64,000 nucleotides of DNA from Dyadobacter sp. CY347 (GTDB taxonomy: Bacteria > Bacteroidota > Bacteroidia > Cytophagales > Spirosomataceae). The stretch covers positions 124,001 through 188,000 of the forward strand of contig NZ_JAKFFT010000002.1 of NCBI RefSeq assembly GCF_021502655.1. Reading direction: 5' to 3'. Shown here one piece after another: positions 17,780-26,231 of the stretch. Both the position numbers and the translations under genes were made by a program. The notes below the pieces were generated by a model. The model was not told the origin of the DNA. It was given only the letters and a program-made list of their open reading frames with translations, and searched no databases. Within the stretch, counting starts at the first letter, position 1. Each line of letters begins with the position of its first letter.

Positions 17780-18762
17780 AATGCTTCGCTGTATTCGTGG
17801 ACAACTTCCTGCAAAATCCCGTCGAGTTCTTCGTAGGTCATTCCTTCCACGAGCCGCATACGAAATGGTTTGAAATGATCGAGCCCTTTGAAATAATTGG
17901 TATAATGTCTGCGCATTTCGAAAACGCCCGCAACCGGCCCTTTCCAGCGGATCGAAAATTCAAGGTGTTTGCGGCAAACGGCTACGCGTTGTTCCATGGT
18001 TGGCGGCGCAAGCTTTTCACCCGTTTTCATATAATGTTTGATTTCATTAAAGATCCATGGATTTCCAATCGTCGCACGACCAATCATAATGCCGTCCACA
18101 CCGAACCTGTTTTTGTATTCCAATGCTTTTTCAGGCGTATCCACATCCCCATTTCCAAATATCGGAATGGTAATGCGCGGGTTGTCCTTGATCATGGCGA
18201 TCAATGTCCAGTCTGCCGAGCCTTTGTACATCTGCACGCGTGTGCGGCCGTGTACAGACAATGCCTTGATGCCGATATCCTGCAAGCGTTCCGCCACTTC
18301 CTGCACATTCTTGGTGCTTTCGTCCCAGCCCAGGCGCGTTTTCACAGTAACAGGCAAATGCGTCGATTTTACAACCGCATCCGTCATTTTCACCATTTTT
18401 GGGATATCCTGCAAAAGCGCAGCTCCGGCCCCACGGCAGGCCACGTTTTTGACCGGGCAACCATAGTTTATATCAATCAAATCCGGATTCACGCGCGATG
18501 CGATTTCCGCACAGGAACCCATTGTTTCTATATCACTGCCAAACAGTTGGATCCCAACCGGTCGTTCGTATTCGAATATGTCAAGCTTCTGCACACTTTT
18601 CGCCGCATCGCGGATCAACCCTTCCGACGACACAAATTCTGTGTACATCAGATCCGCCCCATTTTCCTTGCAAACCGCCCTGAAAGGAGGATCACTCACG
18701 TCCTCCATGGGTGCGAGAAGCAGTGGAAAATCACCTAACGCTATGTTTCCGATTTTTACCAT
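17773..18762 (-). CDS. dusB: tRNA-dihydrouridine synthase, DusB type
   Basis: 329 residues, a TIM-barrel FMN enzyme. 'LAPMEDVSDPPFR' opens the barrel, the catalytic Cys102 is in 'INYGCPVKNV', and 'VKTRLGWDE', 'VHGRTRVQMYKG' and 'FGNGDV' mark FMN and tRNA contacts. It reduces uridines in the tRNA D-loop with NADPH. It is first in an operon with the biotin carrier gene, with a 7-base overlap. The pairing appears to be one of convenience. Confidence 0.93.
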   Translation of the reverse strand: MVKIGNIALGDFPLLLAPMEDVSDPPFRAVCKENGADLMYTEFVSSEGLIRDAAKSVQKLDIFEYERPVGIQLFGSDIETMGSCAEIASRVNPDLIDINYGCPVKNVACRGAGAALLQDIPKMVKMTDAVVKSTHLPVTVKTRLGWDESTKNVQEVAERLQDIGIKALSVHGRTRVQMYKGSADWTLIAMIKDNPRITIPIFGNGDVDTPEKALEYKNRFGVDGIMIGRATIGNPWIFNEIKHYMKTGEKLAPPTMEQRVAVCRKHLEFSIRWKGPVAGVFEMRRHYTNYFKGLDHFKPFRMRLVEGMTYEELDGILQEVVHEYSEALC

Positions 18763-18827
18763 TTCAAAAGGGAAGACCCCAAAGCCTTATTTTTAAATTC
18801 ATAATTAACTGTAAATTTACATCAATT

Positions 18828-19799
18828 ATGCAAAATAGTAACCCTATCCACTTAGTTTCCCGTGTACCCGGCATAGGAGGCAGTTTGTTGGTCCTCATCG
18901 GCTTCGTGCTTATTGGTATGGCAGTCGGCAATATCCTGGCGGTCATGGTGCTTGCAGTGTATTTGAAGGTGGATACGAATAGCATTACCACGGTTTTGAA
19001 CCAATTACTGAGTGATCCCGGCGGCGTGAAAAATGGCTGGTATGCATTAATGATGCTTCAAGGCACGGTCCATTTCTTTTCTTATCTGCTTCCATCGCTT
19101 TTATTCTGGACTTACATAGATCGCAAATCAATTGCCGAATTCGATTTCCGGGCCAAACCTGCGTTTCGGATATGGTTACTGGCTTTTTTGCTTGTGCTGG
19201 CTTTTATCCCGGTTAACAGCAAGTTTATCGAATGGAATGCAGCCATGAAACTGCCGGATGCATTGTCTGGCGTAGAATTGTGGATGAAGGAGAAAGAGAA
19301 CCAACTTTCAGTGATGACGGCTTTTATGACCGGGTATACTCAGTTTGGCCAGTTGCTGATCGCATTGTTTATAGTCGTTCTATTGCCTGCGTTGGGCGAA
19401 GAAGTGCTTTTTCGCGGGGTTATTCAAACCAAGCTGATTCAATTGTGGGGGAATCCGCATGTGGGAATCTGGGTTGCTGCGGCTATTTTTAGCGCCATAC
19501 ATTTCCAGTTTTACGGATTTTTGCCCCGGATGATGTTGGGCGCAGTGTTTGGTTACCTATATTACTGGACTGGTAGCATCTGGGTTGCTATACTCGCCCA
19601 TTTTGTCAATAACGGCTTCGTGCTGGTGATGATGTATCTGAATAATATTGGTGTGGTCAACATTAATATTGAAGAAACAAAGTCGATGCCAGTGATGCTG
19701 ATCTTATCTTCGCTGCTGGTTTCTGCTGGCATATTGTTTTCTATTAGGAAAACCAGTGCGGTGCAGAGTGAGGCGATTGTGGCAGATAAAGAATTTTAA
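18828..19799 (+). CDS. CPBP family intramembrane metalloprotease
   Basis: 323 residues from the ATG at 18828; an upstream in-frame ATG would overlap the divergent dusB start and is rejected. About eight hydrophobic helices are present. The CPBP (ABI/Rce1-like) motifs are clear: 'GEEVLFRGVIQ' (the EExxxR motif), 'SAIHFQFYG' and 'HFVNNGFV'. The family consists of membrane proteases or their relatives, with substrates unknown here. It heads a plus-strand group with the DUF2007 gene (21 bases downstream) and cdsA. Confidence 0.88.
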   Translation: MQNSNPIHLVSRVPGIGGSLLVLIGFVLIGMAVGNILAVMVLAVYLKVDTNSITTVLNQLLSDPGGVKNGWYALMMLQGTVHFFSYLLPSLLFWTYIDRKSIAEFDFRAKPAFRIWLLAFLLVLAFIPVNSKFIEWNAAMKLPDALSGVELWMKEKENQLSVMTAFMTGYTQFGQLLIALFIVVLLPALGEEVLFRGVIQTKLIQLWGNPHVGIWVAAAIFSAIHFQFYGFLPRMMLGAVFGYLYYWTGSIWVAILAHFVNNGFVLVMMYLNNIGVVNINIEETKSMPVMLILSSLLVSAGILFSIRKTSAVQSEAIVADKEF

Positions 19800-19820
19800 A
19801 TCAATATTTTAACAAATAAT

Positions 19821-20042
19821 ATGGCTGAGAATTGGGTAAAGGCTTATCAGAGCGCACAAATGATGCGTGCTGATATTGCGCGTGAAATTTTAGAGCAAAA
19901 CGGAATTGCGGCTGTCATCGTAGACAAAAAGGATAGCAATTATCCTGTTTTCGGAATGTATGAAGTGCATGTGCCGGCAAGTGATTTTTCGCAGGCCCAA
20001 ACGATAATAACGAATGAAGGAGCGCTTAACGAAACTGAATAA
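19821..20042 (+). CDS. DUF2007 small protein
   Basis: 73 residues with the DUF2007 pattern: an N-terminal 'VKAYQSAQMMRADIAREIL' helix, a 'GIAAVIVDKK' strand and 'YEVHVPASDFSQAQTII'. The fold is an ACT or PII-like alpha-beta module, and members are described as putative signalling proteins without proven ligand. It lies between the CPBP protease and cdsA and overlaps the proposed cdsA start by 29 bases, so the two are translationally linked. Confidence 0.85.
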   Translation: MAENWVKAYQSAQMMRADIAREILEQNGIAAVIVDKKDSNYPVFGMYEVHVPASDFSQAQTIITNEGALNETE

Positions 20043-20847
20043 TTTACAGCAAAGGACCATCACCGCACTGGCGGGGGTATTTGTCATCATTAGTTGCATT
20101 CTTTACAATGAATTGACCTTTCTGCTCCTTTTTTGTACCATCAGCTCGCTTACCCAACTGGAATTTTATAAGCTCCTGGGCCTCGATGGAAACCAGCCGC
20201 TGACATATTATGGAACATTCTGTGGCACAGTCATGATATTACTTGCGTATCTGATAGAACAAGACATTGTGCCGTTTGAAAATTACTTCATAATCAGCCC
20301 GTTGTTATCGATGATATTCTTTATCAAGCTTTATAAAAAGAATGACCTGAAACCTTTTACCAACATTGGTTTCACTTTTCTGGGCATTATTTATGTGGCT
20401 TTGCCTTTTGCGCTCATTATTGTGATGGCTATGCGAGGCGGGAATTATAATTATGAGATCGTGCTGGGAAGCTTGCTCTTGCTTTGGGCTTCTGACATCG
20501 GCGGTTATTTTGCGGGGACAAAATTTGGGAAAAGAAAGCTGTTTGAGCGTATTTCTCCCAAAAAATCATGGGAAGGCGCCATGGGAAGTGCGGTCTTTGC
20601 AGCGTTTATCGCATTTGTGCTCGGCTATTATTTCCGTACCTTCGAACCCTGGAAATGGTATTGCATGGGGGCAATTATCGTTGTAGTAGGCACTTATGGT
20701 GATCTGGTAGAGTCGCTTTTTAAACGCAGCATTGCCATTAAGGACTCAGGAAGTAGTATTCCAGGTCATGGGGGCTTTTTAGATCGGTTTGACGGTCTGC
20801 TTCTTTCTGCTCCGTTTATCGTCACTTTTTTGAAGCTCTTTTCCTGA
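20014..20847 (+). CDS. cdsA: phosphatidate cytidylyltransferase
   Basis: 277 residues with about eight membrane helices and the complete CDP-diglyceride synthetase signature near the C-terminus (SLFKRSIAIKD and 'PGHGGFLDRFD'). It makes CDP-diacylglycerol from CTP and phosphatidate, the precursor of phosphatidylethanolamine. The ATG at 20014 lies inside the DUF2007 gene in another frame. No later Met fits without losing the first helix, so a 29-base overlap is likely real. Confidence 0.95.
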   Translation: MKERLTKLNNLQQRTITALAGVFVIISCILYNELTFLLLFCTISSLTQLEFYKLLGLDGNQPLTYYGTFCGTVMILLAYLIEQDIVPFENYFIISPLLSMIFFIKLYKKNDLKPFTNIGFTFLGIIYVALPFALIIVMAMRGGNYNYEIVLGSLLLLWASDIGGYFAGTKFGKRKLFERISPKKSWEGAMGSAVFAAFIAFVLGYYFRTFEPWKWYCMGAIIVVVGTYGDLVESLFKRSIAIKDSGSSIPGHGGFLDRFDGLLLSAPFIVTFLKLFS

Positions 20848-20976
20848 GCAGCAGGCATTAGTCTTAAAAGAAGGCAATGCCTTTGACACTAAGTCGTTTT
20901 TAAATTAGGAACAGATTTTTAGCGATGATTACAAATGCATTTGGTTTAACATTGATTTTGGAATAACGATCTGGAA

Positions 20977-21726
20977 ATGAAACGGAGTCTTTTTATATTT
21001 TTATTGATACTTGCAGGTGTAACTGGATTCCGGGATTCGTATGCGCAGGGTGAACAGAGTGCGATTGTATTTTCAGGGATGGTTGTAGGCGGCAAAACCA
21101 CCGAAATCCTGCCTGGGGCTACGATTTTCATTGTCAATGCAGGCAGAGGAACATTATCCAGAAGCGACGGTTCTTTTACGATCAAGGTTTTTCCCGGGGA
21201 TAGCATTGTTTTTGGTTATGTTGGTTTCAAAAAACAATATCACGTCATCCCAAGAAGCTATAATTCAGACATTTATTCGGCGATTGTTGCGTTGAGAGAA
21301 GATGTGGTAACGCTTTCCGGTGTGACCATTTATCCATATTCGACCGAAGAAGAATTCAAGAAAGCATTCCTGGAATTGAAGCTGCCCGATCAGGCGGACC
21401 GCGATGCACTGGCTAGGAGCACAGATCCTGACTATATCAACAGAATGGCCGCGCAGGTTCCTAATAATGCGCAAACCAATTATCGCTATTCAATGGATCA
21501 GCTGCTCTTCGGGCGCGAATCATCTGCTAATAAAGGCTTTGCGACCACATTTCCTTTCCTGAACCCATTTGCGTGGGCCAACTTTATCAAATCCGTTAAG
21601 AAAGGTGATTTGAAACAAAAGGATTGGAGAAAAGACCTGAATGCAGCTCCCCGGGAGAACATTACCAAGCAGGATTTTATTCCCCCAATGCCGGATAATG
21701 ACATAAAGAAAAACGGCAGTAACTAA
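20977..21726 (+). CDS. exported protein with CarboxypepD_reg-like domain
   Basis: 249 residues with a signal peptide (about 1-24). Residues 30-110 form a carboxypeptidase regulatory-like beta-sandwich ('GKTTEILPGATIFIVNAGRGTLSRS' split across strands, then 'DSIVFGYVGFKKQ'), as found at the start of TonB-dependent receptors and in free-standing Bacteroidota proteins. The C-terminal half is predicted helical, with no recognised domain. Location is periplasm or outer membrane by inference. The stop codon overlaps the convergent lpxH stop by 4 bases. Function unknown. Confidence 0.75.
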   Translation: MKRSLFIFLLILAGVTGFRDSYAQGEQSAIVFSGMVVGGKTTEILPGATIFIVNAGRGTLSRSDGSFTIKVFPGDSIVFGYVGFKKQYHVIPRSYNSDIYSAIVALREDVVTLSGVTIYPYSTEEEFKKAFLELKLPDQADRDALARSTDPDYINRMAAQVPNNAQTNYRYSMDQLLFGRESSANKGFATTFPFLNPFAWANFIKSVKKGDLKQKDWRKDLNAAPRENITKQDFIPPMPDNDIKKNGSN

Positions 21727-22532
21727 ACCGTTTCCGCTTCAAATTTCTTCAAAGTAACATTACTGCCATCAAAAGTGGCAAAATGCTGCTGCGTAACCCA
21801 TTCCCCAAGATTAATGTAGCGCGACCGCGCGTTGACCTGCATATCCAGCACCAGGTGACGATGCCCGAAAATGTAAAAATCGTGGTGTTGCGTTTGCTCC
21901 ACTTCGCGGCAATATTGGAATAACCACTCATGATCCGCGCCCATAAAGCGCTCTTCGCCTTTGTTAACATTGGCTATCCGGCTTCTTTTAGACCATTCCA
22001 TCGCGATCCACATGCCCACATCGGGATGTACGATCCGGAAGATCATTTGAAAAAAGCTGTTTTCAAAAACCTTTTTCAAAAACTTATAAGTGCTGTCGCC
22101 CGGCCCTAATCCATCTCCGTGGCCTATTAATATGCTTTTAGAAGCACCTTTTGCATTGAATGTAAATGAAACGGGATTCCTGTAAATGACAGCGCCTAGT
22201 TCCTCCGTCAGGTAACCCGACATCCACATATCGTGATTTCCGGTGAAAATGATCAGCTCAATTCCTTTGTCTGACAGCTCCGCGAGTTTGCCCAGTAAGC
22301 GCACAAAACCCTTGGGAACTGCCTTTTTGTATTCAAACCAAAAATCAAAAATATCGCCTACCAAAAATATCACCTGCGCATCGTGCTGGATGGATTCCAG
22401 CCAGCTGACCACGCGTTTTTCCCGTTCGCGGCTTTGGATCGGGGAGGGGACGCCAAGATGATAGTCAGATGAAAAGTAGGCGCGGCGGCCATCTTGCAAA
22501 TGAATCGTCTTCTTCTCAAAATGAAAGTTCAT
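21723..22532 (-). CDS. lpxH: UDP-2,3-diacylglucosamine diphosphatase
   Basis: 269 residues, a calcineurin-type metallophosphoesterase. The metal motifs are all present: 'SSDYHLG', 'GDIFDFWFEY', 'GNHD', 'GHGDG' and 'GHRH'. The FDFWFE stretch is typical of LpxH. It hydrolyses UDP-2,3-diacylglucosamine to lipid X and UMP in lipid A synthesis. Other lipid A genes are not in the window. An LpxH-like paralog is the main alternative. Confidence 0.85.
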   Translation of the reverse strand: MNFHFEKKTIHLQDGRRAYFSSDYHLGVPSPIQSREREKRVVSWLESIQHDAQVIFLVGDIFDFWFEYKKAVPKGFVRLLGKLAELSDKGIELIIFTGNHDMWMSGYLTEELGAVIYRNPVSFTFNAKGASKSILIGHGDGLGPGDSTYKFLKKVFENSFFQMIFRIVHPDVGMWIAMEWSKRSRIANVNKGEERFMGADHEWLFQYCREVEQTQHHDFYIFGHRHLVLDMQVNARSRYINLGEWVTQQHFATFDGSNVTLKKFEAETV

Positions 22533-22693
22533 GCGGATGTTTAAATGCGCTGCAATTTACAACCTTCCTTTTAATTGACACGGGTAATAAGTCTTTCCAA
22601 TAAGGTTCAAGCCGCTAACTCAATTAGTTTCAGCACCCATATCTAAATGTGAATATTTAGTAAGGTATTTATCCAACTAAAAATCAGCACGTT

Positions 22694-24085
22694 ATGAGAG
22701 CTTTATATGTAATGTTGATGTACGCAGTTTCTATGGCTTGTTGTCCTGTTAGCACATTCGCGCAAATACGGATCAATGAACCCGGGCGGGTTGTGGAGCG
22801 GCAGGCCGAAAACAGGGCCAACAGAAAGATTGATCAGGCGGTTGACAAGGGTTTTGACTCAGTGGAAGAGGGGATTGGTAACCTCTTTAAAAAGAAAGAT
22901 AAAAAGGCGAAGGAGCCGGAAAGTTCTAATTCCGACGCAAACGCTGATAAAAAGCCGGAAAGCAGCGCTTCGTCCACTGCTGGTAATGAGGCGAATGCGG
23001 ATAATGGAACACCGGTTAAGGCTGGAAAATCAACACTGAAATCTTATAGCAAGTTTGATTTTATTCCCGGTGAAAAAGTCGTTGCAGTGGAAGATTTCGC
23101 GCAGGATGCCGTGGGAGATTTTCCGGCTAAGTGGAACACAAATTCATCCGGCGAGGTGGTTACCATTGAAGGAACCGAAGGGAAATGGCTAATGCTTGGT
23201 CCCGAAGGTGTTTTTTATCCTGAATTTGTCAATAAGCTTCCCGAGAATTTTACGCTGGAATTCAGCCTGGCTACCACTTCGGAATTCAGTTATTACTCCG
23301 GTTATCTCAGAACAGTCATCGCGGAAGTTGGCAGTCCGGCAAAAGATTTCCCCAATTGGAAGGGATACGATGGAGACAAAAAGAACGGAATAGAGCTCGG
23401 CTTGCATCCCAAGGACGCTGGTGGAAGCCAGGGACTGGCCATGTTCAATGTCTTTGGCGATGAGAATGCTTCTTCAATTATGAAAAATGAAAAGAGCTTC
23501 CCGGCCTTCCATGTGCCTGATCATAATGTTGTAAAAGTGTCGGTATGGCGTCAAAAAGGGCGTATGAGGCTTTATGTGGACGATTATAAGGTTTGGGATT
23601 TACCTCGGGCATTTAATCCTGAGAAAAATTACAACTTTATCGCATTTTCCAATCAGGGTTATCACGACCAAGCGAACCGCTATTTTATCTCAAACCTGCG
23701 CATTGCCGTGGGTGCGCCAGACACCAGAAGCAAGCTGATTACGGAGGGTAAATTTTCTACAACAGGCATTTTGTTTGATGTGAATTCTGCAAATATCAAA
23801 CCGGAATCCTATGGCGTGCTCAAAGACATCGCCAATGTGCTGACGGAAAACGGCACGGTGAAGGTCAAGATCATAGGTCATACCGATAGCGATGGTGACG
23901 ATGGCAGCAATTTAGCATTATCCAAGAAGCGCTCGGAGGCGGTGAAAGAAGCATTATCAAGAGATTTTGCCATTGACAAAGCGCGTTTGGAGACAGACGG
24001 AAAAGGGGAAAGCGAACCTGCTACACCCAACACCACTTCGGAAGGAAAAGCGAACAACCGACGGGTCGAATTTGTGAAAATGTAG
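22694..24085 (+). CDS. OmpA-family outer-membrane protein with jelly-roll middle domain
   Basis: 463 residues. After a signal peptide (cleavage near residue 24) comes a charged low-complexity linker rich in Lys, Asp, Glu and Ser (about 50-115). Residues 125-345 look like a concanavalin/LamG-type beta-sandwich ('ENFTLEFSLATTSEFSYYSGY', 'VVKVSVWRQKGRMRLYVDD'). Residues 355-463 are an OmpA C-terminal peptidoglycan-binding domain ('FDVNSANIKPESYGVL', 'IIGHTDSDG', 'NNRRVEFV'). It probably tethers the outer membrane to peptidoglycan with the middle domain binding carbohydrate or protein. No beta-barrel is visible. Confidence 0.85.
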   Translation: MRALYVMLMYAVSMACCPVSTFAQIRINEPGRVVERQAENRANRKIDQAVDKGFDSVEEGIGNLFKKKDKKAKEPESSNSDANADKKPESSASSTAGNEANADNGTPVKAGKSTLKSYSKFDFIPGEKVVAVEDFAQDAVGDFPAKWNTNSSGEVVTIEGTEGKWLMLGPEGVFYPEFVNKLPENFTLEFSLATTSEFSYYSGYLRTVIAEVGSPAKDFPNWKGYDGDKKNGIELGLHPKDAGGSQGLAMFNVFGDENASSIMKNEKSFPAFHVPDHNVVKVSVWRQKGRMRLYVDDYKVWDLPRAFNPEKNYNFIAFSNQGYHDQANRYFISNLRIAVGAPDTRSKLITEGKFSTTGILFDVNSANIKPESYGVLKDIANVLTENGTVKVKIIGHTDSDGDDGSNLALSKKRSEAVKEALSRDFAIDKARLETDGKGESEPATPNTTSEGKANNRRVEFVKM

Positions 24086-24145
24086 CCGGGGCGTGGTTTT
24101 TTAGCAGTCTCTTTCTAGATTGCGCACCGTTTACAACTCTTGCTA

Positions 24146-24883
24146 ATGAAAAAATATTTCGCTTCCGTCATGATCATTTGTGCGCTTGCTTACAGCGCGC
24201 CCATTTTTGCCCAGGCCCCCAAAAAGATCCCGGCCGACAAGCAACGCGCTGCCCAGTGGCAACCCGCCAAAGGCCAGTATTATTTCAGCCATTCGCTGGT
24301 TTACGATTATGAAAACAAGGCGGATCAAACCAAAGGCACGATCACCATTTATCTTGACCCGGTGAGTGGCGGCATGTGTTTCAAAAAAGAAAGCAGTTTT
24401 GGAAAAGGCGGTAAGGATTTCGATTTTGTGATCGGTTTCCCGGACGGGAAATACATTTTCTGCGGCGCCGATGAGAATGGCAAAAAGATGAGGATCAACG
24501 AAGCCGTGGGCGCATTGAAACCAGGCCCTGATACCAAAGCGCAGGCAAGAGAAGATTTCTCAACTTACTGGGCAGCAACCGGAAACAAAAGGGAGGATTT
24601 TGGATTTGAAAGTCTGGAATATAATGTGAGTTTTGCCACTTCCGAGAACAAGGATACGGTTTGGATTGCCAAAACACCATTTAATGTTTATCCGCTATAT
24701 GGGTTGGAATTTGTCGAAAGCGCAGTGGCCATGCCCATTTCCCTTGACTATATGCACCTTTTGGAACCTAATCAGCTGGTGGCTGAGATCAATTCCAAAG
24801 ACACCATTCTGAAACTGAAAAGCTTCAGTAAGGATCCAATCACAGTCTCCACCAAAGGCTACACAGAATTCAAAACAGATTAA
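24146..24883 (+). CDS. exported protein of unknown function
   Basis: 245 residues from the ATG at 24146, which directly precedes the signal peptide (cleavage near residue 23, 'APIFAQ'). A TTG two codons earlier is possible. The rest is soluble, with aromatic-rich strands and no domain I recognise. It lies 60 bases after the OmpA-family gene and may be co-transcribed. A periplasmic location is likely. It is convergent with the DUF4494 gene. Confidence 0.7.
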   Translation: MKKYFASVMIICALAYSAPIFAQAPKKIPADKQRAAQWQPAKGQYYFSHSLVYDYENKADQTKGTITIYLDPVSGGMCFKKESSFGKGGKDFDFVIGFPDGKYIFCGADENGKKMRINEAVGALKPGPDTKAQAREDFSTYWAATGNKREDFGFESLEYNVSFATSENKDTVWIAKTPFNVYPLYGLEFVESAVAMPISLDYMHLLEPNQLVAEINSKDTILKLKSFSKDPITVSTKGYTEFKTD

Positions 24884-24929
24884 AAATTTATAAAACATTT
24901 CCGTCCCTTTAAAGGGACGGAAAACGTCT

Positions 24930-25442
24930 CTATTCTGCAATCGCGTCTGCTTCTGCTCTTTCTGCTTTCACTTCCGATAATGGGCGCATGTTTGCTGGGA
25001 TTTCCTGCTCGTCCTCTTCTGCTGTGTACGGGAAAACGTCCAGGATTGGCGTTAATACAATATCTGTTGTTTCGTATGGGATCAGGAAATTGCGCATGCT
25101 TTCGTTGATCCGGTCCAGCGCTTGCTGAATGCCATCCGCGTTCACAAGCATATAATTCACGATTTTCTTTTCCTTACCACTCTTTTCATCTACTGAAAAA
25201 TAGATCACTTTGGCCTTAAACCATTGTTCTCCTTCCTCAAATGTGAACAGATCGGCAAGCCGCATACGCGAAATGCTCATCACGCTGAACTCGCTCGCGC
25301 CGGTTACGATCTGCTTGTATAGCCTGGCTTCAGACTCTGTATATGAAACGGCGTCTACCAGATAAACTTCATTGATTGTTTTAAGACTCCCTGCCTCATC
25401 CTCTTTTTGATACCGAATTTTCCCTAAATACCAGCTCGCCAT
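24930..25442 (-). CDS. DUF4494 domain protein
   Basis: 170 residues from the ATG at 25442 ('MASWYLGKIRYQKED'), which starts at the conserved family N-terminus. A further upstream in-frame codon exists but would add a Lys-rich leader and sit on the promoter. Conserved elements include 'EVYLVDAVSYTEAE'-like sequence (here SYTESEARLY) and 'VISISRMRLADLF'-like sequence. Function is unknown. The family is restricted mostly to Bacteroidota. It is soluble and predicted cytoplasmic. A good promoter match lies 31-61 bases upstream. Confidence 0.82.
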   Translation of the reverse strand: MASWYLGKIRYQKEDEAGSLKTINEVYLVDAVSYTESEARLYKQIVTGASEFSVMSISRMRLADLFTFEEGEQWFKAKVIYFSVDEKSGKEKKIVNYMLVNADGIQQALDRINESMRNFLIPYETTDIVLTPILDVFPYTAEEDEQEIPANMRPLSEVKAERAEADAIAE

Positions 25443-25472
25443 ATTTGTAGTTTTGTTTTTCTTAAAAGTAGG

Positions 25473-25503
25473 CAAATGTAAACGCTTGGGTGAAGGCGTG
25501 CAA
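25473..25503 (-). promoter_or_regulatory. Bacteroidota-type promoter of the DUF4494 gene
   Basis: On the minus strand a -33 TTG (25503-25501) is followed after 20 bases by TACATTTG (25480-25473), an exact TAnnTTTG match. Transcription would start about 25 bases before the ATG. Confidence 0.5.
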
Positions 25504-25586
25504 AAAATATAGTTACAAACTAATAATCGATGTGCGGTGCATGCGTTCTGATACCTACTGTTTAACTTGCGAAAAATATTTTGATA

Positions 25587-26213
25587 ATGAAAAAGAACAT
25601 TTGGGTCCTTGTACTCATGATTGTAGCCGGTGTGGCTTCGAGTTGCGGAGTGGGCCGCCAGGTTGCCGATGCCAAGACTTTTGGCGATTGTAAATACGAC
25701 ATTGCCTCCGTCGACAGCGTTTATCTGGCCGGAATTGACATCAGGGAGTTCCGTAACATCCGCAGTTTCAGCGATTTTGATCTGGCTAAATATCCGGGAT
25801 TGGCGATGGGGCTTTTGCGTAAAAATGTGCCTCTTGACCTTCGGGTTAACATTGATATTACCAATCCAACAAAAAAACGCGCTGCGATCAATCAGTTGGA
25901 ATATAAAGTGTTGCTTACGAATAATGAGATATTCAACGGTTTCCTGAGCCAGCTGATCGAAGTTTTGCCGGGAACGAGCCCTACGAGAGTTCCGGTGCGG
26001 TTGAACACCAATGCTTACCAGCTTCTTTCCAATGATAAAACGCGCGATGAATTCGTAAATATGATCCTTGCTTTAACAGGTAAGGCTGATGCCAAGCCAG
26101 CAAAATTTCAAGTGAAAATCAAGCCGACGCTGGACGTTGCCGGAAAGCAGGTGAATTATCCGGGTTATATCACATTTGAAAAAGAAATAACCAGTAAAAT
26201 GCTGGCACGTTAA
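25587..26213 (+). CDS. lipoprotein with LEA2/WHy-like domain
   Basis: 208 residues from the ATG at 25587. The signal peptide ends at a Cys in 'VASSCGVG', a plausible though not ideal lipobox. Residues 70-200 show 'VPLDLRVNIDITNPTKKRAAINQLEYKVLL'-type strands (shown here in part), typical of late-embryogenesis-abundant type 2 folds. Such proteins in bacteria are periplasmic with poorly known roles. It is 18 bases upstream of the membrane protein gene, so probably co-transcribed. Confidence 0.7.
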   Translation: MKKNIWVLVLMIVAGVASSCGVGRQVADAKTFGDCKYDIASVDSVYLAGIDIREFRNIRSFSDFDLAKYPGLAMGLLRKNVPLDLRVNIDITNPTKKRAAINQLEYKVLLTNNEIFNGFLSQLIEVLPGTSPTRVPVRLNTNAYQLLSNDKTRDEFVNMILALTGKADAKPAKFQVKIKPTLDVAGKQVNYPGYITFEKEITSKMLAR

Positions 26214-26231
26214 GATCTAAATCACACAGTT

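Noticed and set aside
17797..18738. A 313-residue open frame on the plus strand inside the tRNA-dihydrouridine synthase gene.
   Set aside because: It is antisense to a clear enzyme gene with all motifs, and its translation has no domain, low-complexity His/Arg/Phe bias and no start signal.
20848..20976. A possible terminator after cdsA (GGCAT/ATGCC and AAGGC/GCCTT pairs).
   Set aside because: The arms are short and compete with each other, and the T-run is too distant.
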